Shown: positions 8,219 to 17,353, numbered from the stretch's first letter. The stretch: 52,122 nucleotides of DNA from Thermovenabulum sp049701175 (GCF_049701175.1 NZ_JBNATW010000015.1:1-52122), one strand, 5' to 3'. Notes: a model not told the origin generated them from the letters alone. Numbers and translations: made by a program.

Positions 8219-9619
8219 CTAATTTTGTTTTAGTTGTTTAGTTTTCTTTCCTGCAACTGCCCCTATTATTATCAAAATTAAACCTATTAAAACACCCGGT
8301 ATAAGAGGATCAATATATTTAGGCAGTAAAAATTTTCCTAATAATACTGTTGTAGGGCTCAAAATCATGGACAAAATCGCAAACCTTTCATCAACCCTTC
8401 CTTTAGCAAAAATAGCAGCACATAAAGGCCCAAATACAGTTGCACCCCTAAGTCCCATAGACATAAAGGTCCACCTTAATATAAGTGATTTGAAATTGCC
8501 CGTTATAAAGAGTAAAGTTATCCCAGAAACAACTAATATGCTTATCCTTGTCATTTTTAATAATTCTTTATCACTGGCTTTCTTATTAATAAACTTTGCA
8601 TAGATATCCTTTGCTAAAATTGTACTTACCCCGAGGGTAAGCCCTGATGCACTCCCGGCTGCAGTAATAAGCAAAGTCGCAAGAATTATCCCTCCTAACA
8701 ATGGATTAAAAAATTTTATTACAAAAAAGGGCAAAGCCGAAGCAGGATTTAATCCGGGAAACTTAGCCCTCATATAAAGTCCTATAAGAGTTCCAGCAAT
8801 TCCTATAGGAGGAATAATTAAAGCACTAAGCAACGCGCCTTTTTTAGCTTCCTTAATATCTCTTCCTGAAACCACAGCTTGAAAATAGGTCTGAGTAGAA
8901 ATAACACCGATTACAAGGGAAAAACCTGCTGCGAAATCTATCCAAACACCCCTGCCAAATAAGCTGAAATATGGGTATGGTGGAAAGGTGGCATGAAGAC
9001 CAGAAAAACCACCAACACCTTTATAAGCCAAAATACCTCCTATTATCATCCCAATATATAAAAGCATAAGCTTTGCAACACCAACTATTCCCGCACTCCA
9101 AACACCGCCGAAAACAACATATACAATCATTATTAATATTGCTATTAATGCAGCGGTTAAGGGCAACATTTTAAACATGGAAGTAATTAAAGCTACAGCA
9201 GAAAGAACCTGAGCTATAATACTCAAAAACATACCCATGGAGACAAATATGCTGGAAATCGGTCCAGCGATGTAACCAAATTCTTCGCAAAGAATCTGGG
9301 GTATAGTACCTTTGTTGGTTTTATGAAAAGGCTCTGCAAAAAAAAGCGCAAGAAGGAGACATCCAATGCCAGCTCCCAAATTATACCATAAAGCAGAAAA
9401 GCCATAAAGGTAAGCAAGTTCTGCTGTGCCAATGGTTGATGAACCGCCTACCAAAGTTCCGGTTATCGCCCCTACAATTACCCATGCATTTGCCTTTCTT
9501 CCTCCTGTTGAAAAGTCTGAAGAGCTCTTAACATTTCGGCCGGAAAAATATCCTAAAAGGGTTATAATAAACAATGTAAAAATAATTCCTATAGTATGTC
9601 CAATCGTTAGATTATACAA
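8219..9619 (-). CDS. Sodium:solute symporter family transporter
   Basis: This 466-residue integral membrane protein has about 13 hydrophobic segments. It shows the SSS family (PF00474) pattern: a GR-x4-SSxDF-x-TGGR block after the first helix, a second helix rich in Gly/Ser/Thr (GTLVGGSSTIGTAELAY), and a TAAGSASGLTLGVSTILAKDIY block near the middle. It imports a solute with sodium, and the CoA-transferase genes behind it suggest an organic acid. The start is a TTG with GGGAGG seven bases upstream. It is the first gene of the operon, about 70 bases after a good promoter. Confidence 0.88.
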   Translation of the reverse strand: MYNLTIGHTIGIIFTLFIITLLGYFSGRNVKSSSDFSTGGRKANAWVIVGAITGTLVGGSSTIGTAELAYLYGFSALWYNLGAGIGCLLLALFFAEPFHKTNKGTIPQILCEEFGYIAGPISSIFVSMGMFLSIIAQVLSAVALITSMFKMLPLTAALIAILIMIVYVVFGGVWSAGIVGVAKLMLLYIGMIIGGILAYKGVGGFSGLHATFPPYPYFSLFGRGVWIDFAAGFSLVIGVISTQTYFQAVVSGRDIKEAKKGALLSALIIPPIGIAGTLIGLYMRAKFPGLNPASALPFFVIKFFNPLLGGIILATLLITAAGSASGLTLGVSTILAKDIYAKFINKKASDKELLKMTRISILVVSGITLLFITGNFKSLILRWTFMSMGLRGATVFGPLCAAIFAKGRVDERFAILSMILSPTTVLLGKFLLPKYIDPLIPGVLIGLILIIIGAVAGKKTKQLKQN

Positions 9620-9697
9620 TTTAATTCCTCCCTAATTTTGTATATTTTTATTTTTTTTCTGTTAATTGCTAAATTTTTAACCAATTTTTCTGATTAA

Positions 9698-9726
9698 ATG
9701 ATACAATAAATTTAAAAAATAATCAA
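9698..9726 (-). promoter_or_regulatory. Sigma-A promoter of the symporter operon
   Basis: On the minus strand TTGATT (9721-9726) and TATCAT (9698-9703) are separated by exactly 17 bases. The predicted start lies near 9691, leaving an AT-rich leader of about 70 bases. Spacing and position fit; both boxes deviate from consensus. Confidence 0.6.
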
Positions 9727-9765
9727 TGATTATGAAAATGGTTATTTTTTATCTTTTTTCAATAT

Positions 9766-9793
9766 ATTAAAAAAGCACCCAAAAAGGTGCTTC
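9766..9793 (-). terminator. Terminator of the thioredoxin-like/DUF1284 operon
   Basis: AAGCACC (9773-9779) and GGTGCTT (9786-9792) form a 7-bp stem. On the minus strand it is followed by a run of T and lies just past the DUF1284 stop. Confidence 0.8.
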
Positions 9794-9804
9794 AAAACAT
9801 CAAC

Positions 9805-10188
9805 TTAAATTTTTACAGGGCATTTGCAATATTCCATGAAACTGCAGCCATTGCAAAAATCCTTATAAAATTCTAAGGGTGCATAACTTGCCTTCCTTTT
9901 TAACTCATTGAAATTTACAACAACACCCTTTTTTAAATTTAAAAATTTCAAAGCCTTCTCATCCAAGTTTTTTACCTCAGTTTCAGAATCTGCTGAAAAA
10001 TTGCAGATTTGATTTTTTAAGTACTTACATTCCATGCATATATCATCAGGGCCCTCTACTATTTTTATATCCTCACCTTCGACTAATCTTTTTTTTATAA
10101 ATTCCACATTTTGTTTGAACCTTTCGTCAATCCCATCACCGTCATAAAAATTCAAACATATTAAATGATGTCCGCGAAGTTTAACCAT
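9805..10188 (-). CDS. DUF1284 cysteine-rich protein, probable iron-sulfur protein
   Basis: This 127-residue protein opens with LRGHHLICLNFY, the hallmark of DUF1284. It has clustered cysteines: CMEC near residue 51 with a further Cys about ten residues on, then CNGC and CKC at the C-terminus. Such spacing can hold iron-sulfur clusters or zinc; no reaction is known. It follows the thioredoxin-like gene by 7 bases and is followed by a terminator, so the two form a bicistronic unit. A redox role is inference from the cysteines and partner. Confidence 0.75.
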   Translation of the reverse strand: MVKLRGHHLICLNFYDGDGIDERFKQNVEFIKKRLVEGEDIKIVEGPDDICMECKYLKNQICNFSADSETEVKNLDEKALKFLNLKKGVVVNFNELKRKASYAPLEFYKDFCNGCSFMEYCKCPVKI

Positions 10189-10195
10189 TATCCCC

Positions 10196-10705
10196 TCATC
10201 TACCCTCTATAATATTCAAAAATTCTTCGGCAATCACATCCGAATAAAGTCCATTTCTATAATTTCTTCGAGCAACGATGTAGTCGGCCTGCATACCTTT
10301 TTCGTAAATTTCCTTAATTTTAGAAGGTATTTCTACGTAATTTCCTAACTCTCTGTAATTTTCATCTAAAAATATAAAAGTGGGTATTCTAACTTTTCCA
10401 TCGTACTTATAATTTTCTAAAATTTCTTCATGACCTTCTTTTGGAAGTATTGTATAATCTATAACTCCTGATCTTTTTGCCATTTTTATAAGGACGGGAA
10501 CTGCGGCTATACAGTCGGGGCACCAGCTCTCTGCAAAAACTAAGACCCTTATCTTCCTGTTGATATTATCTATCCTTTTTGCAATTTCTTCCGAAAAATG
10601 TATGCTGCTGTATATCTCTTCAATTCTCTTTCTTGACTTTTCATCAGCTTGATACAAAAACTCTTCAAAATCTATTCCATTTAAAAAGAGCCTTTTAAAA
10701 TCCAT
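10196..10705 (-). CDS. Thioredoxin-fold protein with a WCPDC active site
   Basis: This 169-residue protein has an N-terminal helical extension of about 50 residues and a thioredoxin fold from about residue 52, with VFAESWCPDC as the redox centre and RIPTFIFLDE containing the cis-Pro of the fold. It resembles the Thioredoxin_9 group. No signal peptide is seen, so it should act in the cytosol. The start ATG has GAGG upstream and lies next to a palindrome and a pseudoknot-like sequence that may form its leader. Confidence 0.78.
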   Translation of the reverse strand: MDFKRLFLNGIDFEEFLYQADEKSRKRIEEIYSSIHFSEEIAKRIDNINRKIRVLVFAESWCPDCIAAVPVLIKMAKRSGVIDYTILPKEGHEEILENYKYDGKVRIPTFIFLDENYRELGNYVEIPSKIKEIYEKGMQADYIVARRNYRNGLYSDVIAEEFLNIIEGR

Positions 10706-10720
10706 TCATTCCTCGGTCGC

Positions 10721-10747
10721 TTAAGCTGAAAAATTTTTTCAGCTTAA
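10721..10747. repeat. Perfect 13-bp palindrome upstream of the thioredoxin-like gene
   Basis: TTAAGCTGAAAAA (10721-10733) is repeated inverted at 10735-10747. It lies 15 bases from the thioredoxin-like start codon. It is not followed by a U run in either direction, so it is not a standard terminator; it may be an operator or an RNA hairpin. Confidence 0.6.
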
Positions 10748-10748
10748 G

Positions 10749-10807
10749 GCTGGGCTATTTATAGTCCGCCCTTTCAAAGTGTATCCACTCCCAGCAGGCG
10801 GTTTTTT
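10749..10807. ncRNA. Candidate structured RNA with H-type pseudoknot potential
   Basis: Four segments interleave: GCTGGG (10749-10754), CCGCC (10766-10770), CCCAGC (10790-10795) and GGCGG (10797-10801). The first pairs with the third and the second with the fourth, which is a pseudoknot. A small hairpin AGTG/CACT (10778-10789) stacks beside it. A competing hairpin, GGGCTA with TAGTCC, would exclude the pseudoknot. On the plus strand GGCGG is followed by six T. Both orientations allow the fold: plus leads to cca, minus to the thioredoxin-like gene. I do not recognise the class. Confidence 0.35.
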
Positions 10808-10956
10808 GGACACACCACAAGTTCATCTACAATAAGTATATCATATAAATTATACATTATACATCTTTAATTCGCCCATAATTTATGTTATATTTTGATT
10901 TAATAAGACTAAACTTCATCATTTTTTAACTTTATTTGAAAAAGCTGGAGGTATTT

Positions 10957-12294
10957 ATGCAGTACAAACTCATAATCCCAGATGAGGTCATCGAGGTAAT
11001 AAAAAGATTTAAAGAAAGCGGATTTGAAGCCTATATCGTAGGAGGAGCAGTAAGGGATGCTCTTTTAAACAGGGAAAACTACGATTTTGACATATCTACA
11101 AGTGCCCTCCCCCATGAAATACAAAAGGTTTTCCCTGAAGCTGTGCCTTACGGCCATTTTGGAACCTTTTTATATTTAATAAAAGAAATCAAGATAGAGA
11201 TAACTCCCTTTAGGGATGATGCCCCTGGTAGGAAGCCAAGCTATACCTTTGGCGGCTCTCTTGAAGACGACCTATCAAGAAGGGACTTTACAATAAATTC
11301 TATAGCCTATGACCCATTAGAAGAAAAAATAATCGATCCTTATGGCGGCATTGAAGACATTAAAAACAAAATAATAAGATGTACCGGTTCATCAAAGAGA
11401 ATATGGGAAGACCCATTAAGAGCCCTTAGGGCTGTAAGGTTTATGGCCCAGCTCAATTTTGCTATAGAGCCTTCTACCTTGTACGCCTTGAAAGCAAAAG
11501 CAAAACTCTTAGATACTATTTCGAAAGAAAGAATTAGGGATGAGTTTTCAAAAATCCTTCTTTCAAATTATTCTTATGAAGGACTTGTCATGCTATTACT
11601 AACAGGCCTTTTGGACCACATTATTCCCGAACTTTTGGAAGGTATAGGTGTTGAACATTACAACAAACCCTACGATGTTTTGGAGCACAACATAATTATG
11701 AGCAAGTATTTAGATAAAAAATTGTACCTTCAGCTTGCAGGAATACTGCATGACATAGGAAAACCTTTTTGCGCTGAAAAAAAGGAATACGGCTTAGATT
11801 TTCCCAATCACCATGAAATATCGGCAAAAATAGCAGAAGAAGTTTTGAAGAGATTAAAATACGACAGTAAAACCATAAAAAAAGCTGTATTTTTAATAAA
11901 AAACCACATGTTTATCTTTTACCCCCAAGATGACCTTTACAAAGCAAGAAAACTTATTTCACGTGTAGGATGGGACAATATATATGACTTAATTGAAATA
12001 AGAAAGGCAGATAGGCTTGCCAGCGGTTTTACTGAAGCTGTAGGTCCAGGTTTGGCCAATTTGATCAATAAGATAAGAATTCTCGAGCAGGAAAATTTAG
12101 ATTACACCGTAAAAGACCTTGCCGTAACCGGTGAAGATTTAATTAAAGAGCTAAATTTGAAACCCGGCCCTCTTTTAGGTAAAATTCTAAAAGAGCTTTT
12201 AGAAGAAATATTAAAAGACCCTTCTTTAAACAAAAAAGAAATTCTCCTTGAAATAGCAAAAAATAAATTGAAACTGGCAAAGGAGGAATTTTAA
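10957..12294 (+). CDS. cca: CCA-adding tRNA nucleotidyltransferase with HD domain
   Basis: This 445-residue enzyme adds or repairs the 3' CCA of tRNAs. The N-terminal polymerase head has YIVGGAVRDALL and the catalytic DFDIST. It is followed by RRDFTINSIAYD, the DPLRALRAVRFMAQL motif and an ERIRDEFSKIL block. An HD domain follows (LAGILHDIGKP and the NHHEISA segment). The ATG at 10957 has GGAGG five bases upstream; an earlier in-frame TTG lacks a site. The next gene starts directly after its stop. Confidence 0.93.
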   Translation: MQYKLIIPDEVIEVIKRFKESGFEAYIVGGAVRDALLNRENYDFDISTSALPHEIQKVFPEAVPYGHFGTFLYLIKEIKIEITPFRDDAPGRKPSYTFGGSLEDDLSRRDFTINSIAYDPLEEKIIDPYGGIEDIKNKIIRCTGSSKRIWEDPLRALRAVRFMAQLNFAIEPSTLYALKAKAKLLDTISKERIRDEFSKILLSNYSYEGLVMLLLTGLLDHIIPELLEGIGVEHYNKPYDVLEHNIIMSKYLDKKLYLQLAGILHDIGKPFCAEKKEYGLDFPNHHEISAKIAEEVLKRLKYDSKTIKKAVFLIKNHMFIFYPQDDLYKARKLISRVGWDNIYDLIEIRKADRLASGFTEAVGPGLANLINKIRILEQENLDYTVKDLAVTGEDLIKELNLKPGPLLGKILKELLEEILKDPSLNKKEILLEIAKNKLKLAKEEF

Positions 12295-12843
12295 ATGAAA
12301 ATAGGCCTAATTAGTGACACTCATGGGAGCGTAGAAGGTTTTTTAAAAGCTTTCAAAATTTTAAAGGAATGCGACCTGATAGTGCACACTGGAGATGTAT
12401 TATATCACGGCCCAAGGAATCCCCTGCCGCCCGGCTATAACCCTCAAAAATTAGCTGAAATACTAAATGAAATTAAGATCCCCATAATTGCAGCCTGCGG
12501 AAACTGCGATGCAGCAATAGACCAATTATTGTTAAAATTCCCCCTGCAAAACAACTATGCTCTAATATACTTCAATGCAAAAAAAATAATGGCCCTTCAC
12601 GGCCATGATAAACCAATCGAAGAATGGTTGAAGCTTTGCAGGGATTGGAAGGTAGATTTTTTAATAACAGGGCATACCCATGTTAAGACCATAGAAAAAA
12701 TAGACGACATAATTCTCATAAACCCGGGATCGCCTTCGCTTCCAAAAGACGGCATACCTTCCTGCGGTATAATCCTTGAAGATGTTGTAAGGCTTTATAA
12801 CATTGACACAAAAGAGATAACTATGGAATTTAAATTAATATAA
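12295..12843 (+). CDS. YfcE/MJ0936-type metallophosphodiesterase
   Basis: The 182-residue protein shows all metal-binding motifs of small calcineurin-like phosphodiesterases: GLISDTHG at the N-terminus, HTGDVLYHG, AACGNCD (GN-x-D), HGH and GHTH, then NPGSPSLP. It probably cleaves phosphodiesters; the natural substrate is unknown. Its ATG directly follows the cca stop, with GGAGG inside the cca end, so translation is coupled. Its last nine bases overlap the end of purD on the opposite strand, with no terminator between the two operons. Confidence 0.88.
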   Translation: MKIGLISDTHGSVEGFLKAFKILKECDLIVHTGDVLYHGPRNPLPPGYNPQKLAEILNEIKIPIIAACGNCDAAIDQLLLKFPLQNNYALIYFNAKKIMALHGHDKPIEEWLKLCRDWKVDFLITGHTHVKTIEKIDDIILINPGSPSLPKDGIPSCGIILEDVVRLYNIDTKEITMEFKLI

Positions 12844-14091
12844 TCCAATGTCTTTTCTATAATGCATCCCTTCAAAATATATTTCCCTAAGGGCATCGTA
12901 GGCCTTTTCCCTCGCTTCGTTTAAGCTGCTTCCCATGGCAGTAACCGAAAGAACCCTTCCTCCAGAGGTATAATATTCGTTGCCCGATTTTGAAGTCCCC
13001 GAATGAAAAACCAAAACTCCTTTTTCCCGGGCTTTTTCAAGGCCCTCTATTTTTTTCCCTTTTTCGTAGCCTAAAGGATACCCTTTCGATGCCGCTACCA
13101 CATTTACCGAGAAGGCCTTTTCCCATTCAATACTTTTTTTATTCAACTCACCGTTTATTATTTCCTCAAAAATTTTTATTATGTCGCTCTTCAATAAAGG
13201 TAAAACCGCCTGCGCCTCCGGGTCTCCAAAACGGCAGTTATATTCCAATACCTTAGGCCCTTCTTTGGTAATCATTAAACCCGCATACAGTATCCCTTTA
13301 TACGAAATTCCTTCCTTTTTTAGGCCTTCTATTGTCCTTAGAAGGATCTTTGTATAAATCTCATTCATTAATTCATTGTCAATATCAGCACAAGGACAAA
13401 TAGCACCCATACCTCCTGTGTTTGGCCCTTTATTGCCATCTAAGAGCCTCTTGTGGTCCCTGCTCGGAAGCATAGGTACTATATCATTGCCATCGCAAAA
13501 GGCAAGTACTGTAGCTTCCCTTCCTTCCAAAAATTCCTCAACAACAACCCTTTCTCCCGAACTGCCAAAAATCTTTTTTACCATTATGTCTTCTAATGCC
13601 GCTTGAGCCTCTTTTTTATCCTGGGCTATGACAACGCCCTTTCCCTGAGCAAGTCCTTCTGCTTTTATAACAATAGGGAATTCTTGACCTTCAATAAAAT
13701 CCAAAGCCTTCTTATAATCGTCAAAAACCTCGTAAAAAGCAGTAGGAATGGAGTATTTCTTCATAAAATTTTTTGCGTATACCTTACTGCTTTCAAGCAT
13801 CGCCCCTTCTTTCGTCGGGCCTATTATTTTTAATCCCTTTTTGTTAAATTCATCGGAAATGCCAAAAGCTAAAGGTGTTTCGGGTCCAACCACTGTAATA
13901 TCTATGTTTTCTTTTAAAGCAAAATTCACTATGCTTTGTATATCTTCGATATTTATGATAACCCTTTCGGCTATTTCTTCCATTCCGGGATTTCCCGGAG
14001 CCGCATAAATTTTACTAACCTTTTTGCTTTTTGAAAGGGCATGGCAAAGAGCGTGCTCCCTCCCGCCCTGCCCTACTACCAATACCTTCAT
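12835..14091 (-). CDS. purD: Phosphoribosylamine-glycine ligase
   Basis: This 418-residue ATP-grasp enzyme makes GAR from phosphoribosylamine, glycine and ATP (purine step 2). Visible are VLVVGQGGREHAL at the start, GPETPLAFG, VIKAEGLAQGKGV in the ATP-grasp fold, EEFLEGREATVLAFCDG, GPNTGGMGA, and EYNCRFGDPEAQ for metal binding. The ATG at 14091 has GGAGG about eight bases upstream; a TTG five codons earlier is less likely. It is the last gene of the purine operon, 24 bases after purH, and ends by overlapping the convergent phosphodiesterase gene. Confidence 0.95.
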   Translation of the reverse strand: MKVLVVGQGGREHALCHALSKSKKVSKIYAAPGNPGMEEIAERVIINIEDIQSIVNFALKENIDITVVGPETPLAFGISDEFNKKGLKIIGPTKEGAMLESSKVYAKNFMKKYSIPTAFYEVFDDYKKALDFIEGQEFPIVIKAEGLAQGKGVVIAQDKKEAQAALEDIMVKKIFGSSGERVVVEEFLEGREATVLAFCDGNDIVPMLPSRDHKRLLDGNKGPNTGGMGAICPCADIDNELMNEIYTKILLRTIEGLKKEGISYKGILYAGLMITKEGPKVLEYNCRFGDPEAQAVLPLLKSDIIKIFEEIINGELNKKSIEWEKAFSVNVVAASKGYPLGYEKGKKIEGLEKAREKGVLVFHSGTSKSGNEYYTSGGRVLSVTAMGSSLNEAREKAYDALREIYFEGMHYRKDIGLY

Positions 14092-14115
14092 CTTTTCCCC
14101 CTCCAAAGGCTCAGT

Positions 14116-15681
14116 TTAATGTTTAAAATGCCTTATACCGGTAAATACCATTGCCAAGCCCTTTTCATCACATGCTCTAATGGATTCTTCATCCCTTATA
14201 GAACCACCCGGCTGAATAATGGCTTTTATCCCTGCCCTTGCCGCTTCCTCTACCACATCGGGAAAGGGGAAGAAGGCGTCGGAAGCTAATACCGCATTTT
14301 TAGCCCTATCCTTTGCCCAAGCTATTGCCTGCTGAGTAGGCCAAAGCCTGTTTACCTGTCCCATTCCTATCCCGACAGTGCAAAAATCCTTGGCAATAAC
14401 TATGGCATTTGACTTTACGTATTTTACCACCTTCCATGCAAAAATCAAATCTTCCAATTCCTTCTCTGTGGGTTTTACTTTAGTTACAAACTTTAATTCA
14501 TTAATATCAAAATCCTTGAAGTCTAAATCCTGTAAAAGAACTCCCCCGCGTATCCTTTTTATATCAAATCCTTCTTCTTGTTCTCTTTTATCAAGATCTA
14601 TTTTCATTTTTAAAATCCTCAAATTCTTTTTTTGCCTTAAAATATTTAAAGCCTCTTCGTCAAAATCGGGAGCGATAATTATTTCCAAAAATATGCTGTT
14701 TAAAACTTTTGCAGTTTCTACATCAACCTTACGGTTTAGGGCAACAATACCGCCGAAAATAGATACAGGGTCGGCCTCATAGGCTTTGGTAAAAGCCTCA
14801 AAAATATTTTCACCAAGGGCTACACCGCATGGGTTTGTATGTTTTATGGCAACCGCACAGGGTTTTTCAAACTCCCTTACTATGGCTATAGCTGCCTCAA
14901 TATCATTGATATTGTTAAAGGAAAGCTCCTTCCCGTTTAAAATTTCTGCAGAAAATACGGTGCCCTCCCCAACTTGCACTTCTTTGTAAAGGGCTGCTTC
15001 CTGGTGGGGATTTTCCCCATAACGCAGTTTTTCTACCTTTTCAAAGGTTAATGTAAGGGTTTTGGGGAATTTTTCTATATTTACTCCTTTTTGCATTAAA
15101 GTCTTTCTAAAATAATCGGCAATTACAGCATCATAGTGCGAGGTATGTTCGAAAACCTTTAAGGCAAGTTCAAACCTTTTTTCAAAACCAACATCGCCTT
15201 TTGTCTTCAATTCCTCAATAACATCAGAATAATCCTCTGGGTCGCAGATTACTATGACATCTTCAAAATTTTTGGCAGCTGCTCTAAGAAGGGTTGGCCC
15301 GCCAATGTCGATATTTTCGAGGACTTCCTCAAATTCCACATTTTCTTTTAAAATGGTATTTTTAAAGGGGTATAAATTCACAACAACCATATCGATAGGT
15401 GAAATCCCTTGCTCTTTCAGTTCTTTCATATGTTTTTCATCTTTTCTCTTTGCAAGGATTCCACCGTGAACCTTGGGATGCAGGGTTTTTACCCTGCCTT
15501 CAAGCATTTCAGGGAACCCCGTATAATCGGAAATGTTGATTGTAACGATTCCTTCCTTTCTTAAAATATCGGCGGTTTTCCCGGTAGAAATTATTTCAAA
15601 GCCCAAATCTACAAGGCTTTTTGTAAACTCTACCACGTTTTTTTTGTCATATACCGAGATAATTGCTCGCTTTTTCTCCAT
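14116..15681 (-). CDS. purH: Bifunctional AICAR formyltransferase / IMP cyclohydrolase
   Basis: This 521-residue protein performs the last two steps to IMP. The N-terminal cyclohydrolase domain shows ISVYDKKNVVEF, ISTGKT, GRVKTLHPKVHGGILA and VVNLYPF. The C-terminal transformylase carries LRYGENPHQEAALY, IKHTNPCG (with the catalytic Lys-His), SIFGGIVALN, WKVVKYVKSNAI, and SDAFFPFPD followed by IQPGGSIRDEE. An ATG at 15681 and an adjacent in-frame GTG at 15684 share one AAGGAGG; the ATG has more usual spacing. The 5' end overlaps purN by 35 bases. Confidence 0.96.
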   Translation of the reverse strand: MEKKRAIISVYDKKNVVEFTKSLVDLGFEIISTGKTADILRKEGIVTINISDYTGFPEMLEGRVKTLHPKVHGGILAKRKDEKHMKELKEQGISPIDMVVVNLYPFKNTILKENVEFEEVLENIDIGGPTLLRAAAKNFEDVIVICDPEDYSDVIEELKTKGDVGFEKRFELALKVFEHTSHYDAVIADYFRKTLMQKGVNIEKFPKTLTLTFEKVEKLRYGENPHQEAALYKEVQVGEGTVFSAEILNGKELSFNNINDIEAAIAIVREFEKPCAVAIKHTNPCGVALGENIFEAFTKAYEADPVSIFGGIVALNRKVDVETAKVLNSIFLEIIIAPDFDEEALNILRQKKNLRILKMKIDLDKREQEEGFDIKRIRGGVLLQDLDFKDFDINELKFVTKVKPTEKELEDLIFAWKVVKYVKSNAIVIAKDFCTVGIGMGQVNRLWPTQQAIAWAKDRAKNAVLASDAFFPFPDVVEEAARAGIKAIIQPGGSIRDEESIRACDEKGLAMVFTGIRHFKH

Positions 15682-16315
15682 CACTAAGGCCTCCTTTTAT
15701 TTTCACCCTTCTATTTTCAATAATTAGCCTTTTTTCCGCAAAAAGTTTAACGGCAAGGGGGAGAATTTCATGCTCAACCCTTTTTACCCTTTCCGCTAAG
15801 ACTTCCGGAGTATCATCATCGAAAACAGGTACTGCCTTTTGTAAAATGATAGGGCCCGTGTCGGTGCCTTCATCCACAAAATGCACCGTTGCTCCCGTTA
15901 TTTTAACTCCGTAATTTATTACAGCTTCATGCACCTTAATTCCGTAATAACCCTTTCCGCAAAAGGAAGGTATTAAAGAAGGATGAATATTGATTATTTT
16001 ATTTGTGAATTCGCTTACAAAATATGGAGATAAGACTTTTAAAAAACCTGCAAGTACCACCAGTTCCACCTGAAAATTTTTTAAAATCTCAACCATCCTT
16101 TTTTCAAATTCCAAGTTATTGCAAAATTCTTTCTCATTTACAAAAAAGGCAGGAATACTCTCCGCTTCAGCCCTTTTTAAAGCAAAGGCTTCTTTTTTAT
16201 TTGAAATTACCACAGCTATTTCACAGGGCAAAAAACCCTTCTTTACTCCGTCAATAAGGGCCTGAAGGTTGGTTCCGCTACCCGATACAAGTACCCCCAC
16301 TTTTAATTTTTGCAA
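15647..16315 (-). CDS. purN: Phosphoribosylglycinamide formyltransferase (folate-dependent)
   Basis: This 222-residue enzyme formylates GAR with 10-formyltetrahydrofolate. Motifs are VLVSGSGTNLQALID (phosphate loop), VVISNK, VLAGFLKVLS, the catalytic Asn-His in INIHPSLIP, a His in VHFVDEGTDTGPIILQ and its Asp. The start is TTG, as no ATG fits before the conserved strand. It overlaps purM by 13 bases and purH by 35, consistent with translational coupling. No formate-dependent purT is in the operon, so step 3 relies on folate. Confidence 0.95.
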   Translation of the reverse strand: MQKLKVGVLVSGSGTNLQALIDGVKKGFLPCEIAVVISNKKEAFALKRAEAESIPAFFVNEKEFCNNLEFEKRMVEILKNFQVELVVLAGFLKVLSPYFVSEFTNKIINIHPSLIPSFCGKGYYGIKVHEAVINYGVKITGATVHFVDEGTDTGPIILQKAVPVFDDDTPEVLAERVKRVEHEILPLAVKLFAEKRLIIENRRVKIKGGLSDGEKASNYLGI

Positions 16316-17337
16316 AACGATACGCCCCTTTCTCCCTTAAAAACCTCTCCTATTACAAAAGCCTTTTCCCCGTTTTCTTTTAATATTTTTATTGCCCTAT
16401 CAACTTCCTCTTCAGGAATGATTATTATAAGCCCGATTCCCATATTGAATACCCTAAGCATTTCCGTCTCTTCAATTTTTCCTATGCTTTGTATAATATT
16501 AAAAATTGGCGGCACTTCCCAGCTTCCAATGAAAAAACGAAAGCTTAGGCCTTGTTTTAAAACCCTCGGCGGGTTTTCAATAAGTCCGCCACCGGTAATA
16601 TGGGCAATGCCTTTTATTTTGAAATCCTTTAATAGCTCTAAGGCCTTTTTATAAATTTTTGTGGGAGTCAAAAGTTCTTCCCCCAAGGTTTTACCCAATT
16701 CTTCAATATAAGTGTTGTAAGAAAGCCTGCCTTTTTCAAAAAGCACCTTTCTTGCAAGAGAAAATCCATTGCTGTGAAGTCCCGAAGAAGATATGCCAAT
16801 TACCCTGTCTTTTTCTGTAATTTTCGAACCGTCAATAATATCCTTTTCCTCCACAGCTCCCACTGCAAAACCTGCAAGGTCGTATTCCTCTTCTTTGTAA
16901 ACCCCCGGCATTTCCGCTGTCTCCCCACCTATAAGGGAACAACCGGCCTCCCTGCAGCCGTCCGAAATGCCTTTTACAATTTTTTCTATTTTTTCCGGCA
17001 CGAGTTTCCCGCATGCTATATAGTCAAGGAAAAATAAGGGCTCTGCCCCGGTCACCAATATATCGTTGACGCACATAGCCACAAGGTCTATACCAATTGT
17101 GTCGTGTTTGTCCAAGTCTTGCGCAATTTTTATTTTTGTCCCCACTCCATCGGTGCCGGAAACAAGAACGGGGTTTTTATACTTTTTCAAATCCAATTTA
17201 AAAAATCCGGCAAATCCGCCTAAGTCCCCCATGACCTCTTTTCTATAAGTTGTGCGCACGTGTTTCTTTATAAGTTCAACCGCTTTGTTGCCTGCATCGA
17301 TATCTACACCTGAAGATTTATAGGTTATTTTTTCCAT
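16303..17337 (-). CDS. purM: Phosphoribosylformylglycinamidine cyclo-ligase (AIR synthetase)
   Basis: This 344-residue enzyme closes FGAM to AIR with ATP. It starts MEKITYKSSGVDIDAGNKAVELIK, the standard PurM opening, with AGGAGAG before the ATG at 17337; a longer open frame upstream inside purF has no ribosome site. Further motifs are LVSGTDGVGTKIKIA, VAMCVNDILVTGAEPLFFLDYIA, LIGGETAEMPG and SSGLHSNGFSLAR. The gene starts 16 bases after the purF stop and overlaps purN. Confidence 0.96.
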   Translation of the reverse strand: MEKITYKSSGVDIDAGNKAVELIKKHVRTTYRKEVMGDLGGFAGFFKLDLKKYKNPVLVSGTDGVGTKIKIAQDLDKHDTIGIDLVAMCVNDILVTGAEPLFFLDYIACGKLVPEKIEKIVKGISDGCREAGCSLIGGETAEMPGVYKEEEYDLAGFAVGAVEEKDIIDGSKITEKDRVIGISSSGLHSNGFSLARKVLFEKGRLSYNTYIEELGKTLGEELLTPTKIYKKALELLKDFKIKGIAHITGGGLIENPPRVLKQGLSFRFFIGSWEVPPIFNIIQSIGKIEETEMLRVFNMGIGLIIIIPEEEVDRAIKILKENGEKAFVIGEVFKGERGVSFCKN

Positions 17338-17353
17338 AACATTCTCTCCTGTC

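Noticed and set aside
10721..10747. Palindrome as an intrinsic terminator
   Set aside because: No U run follows on either strand and it lies before gene starts, not after a stop.
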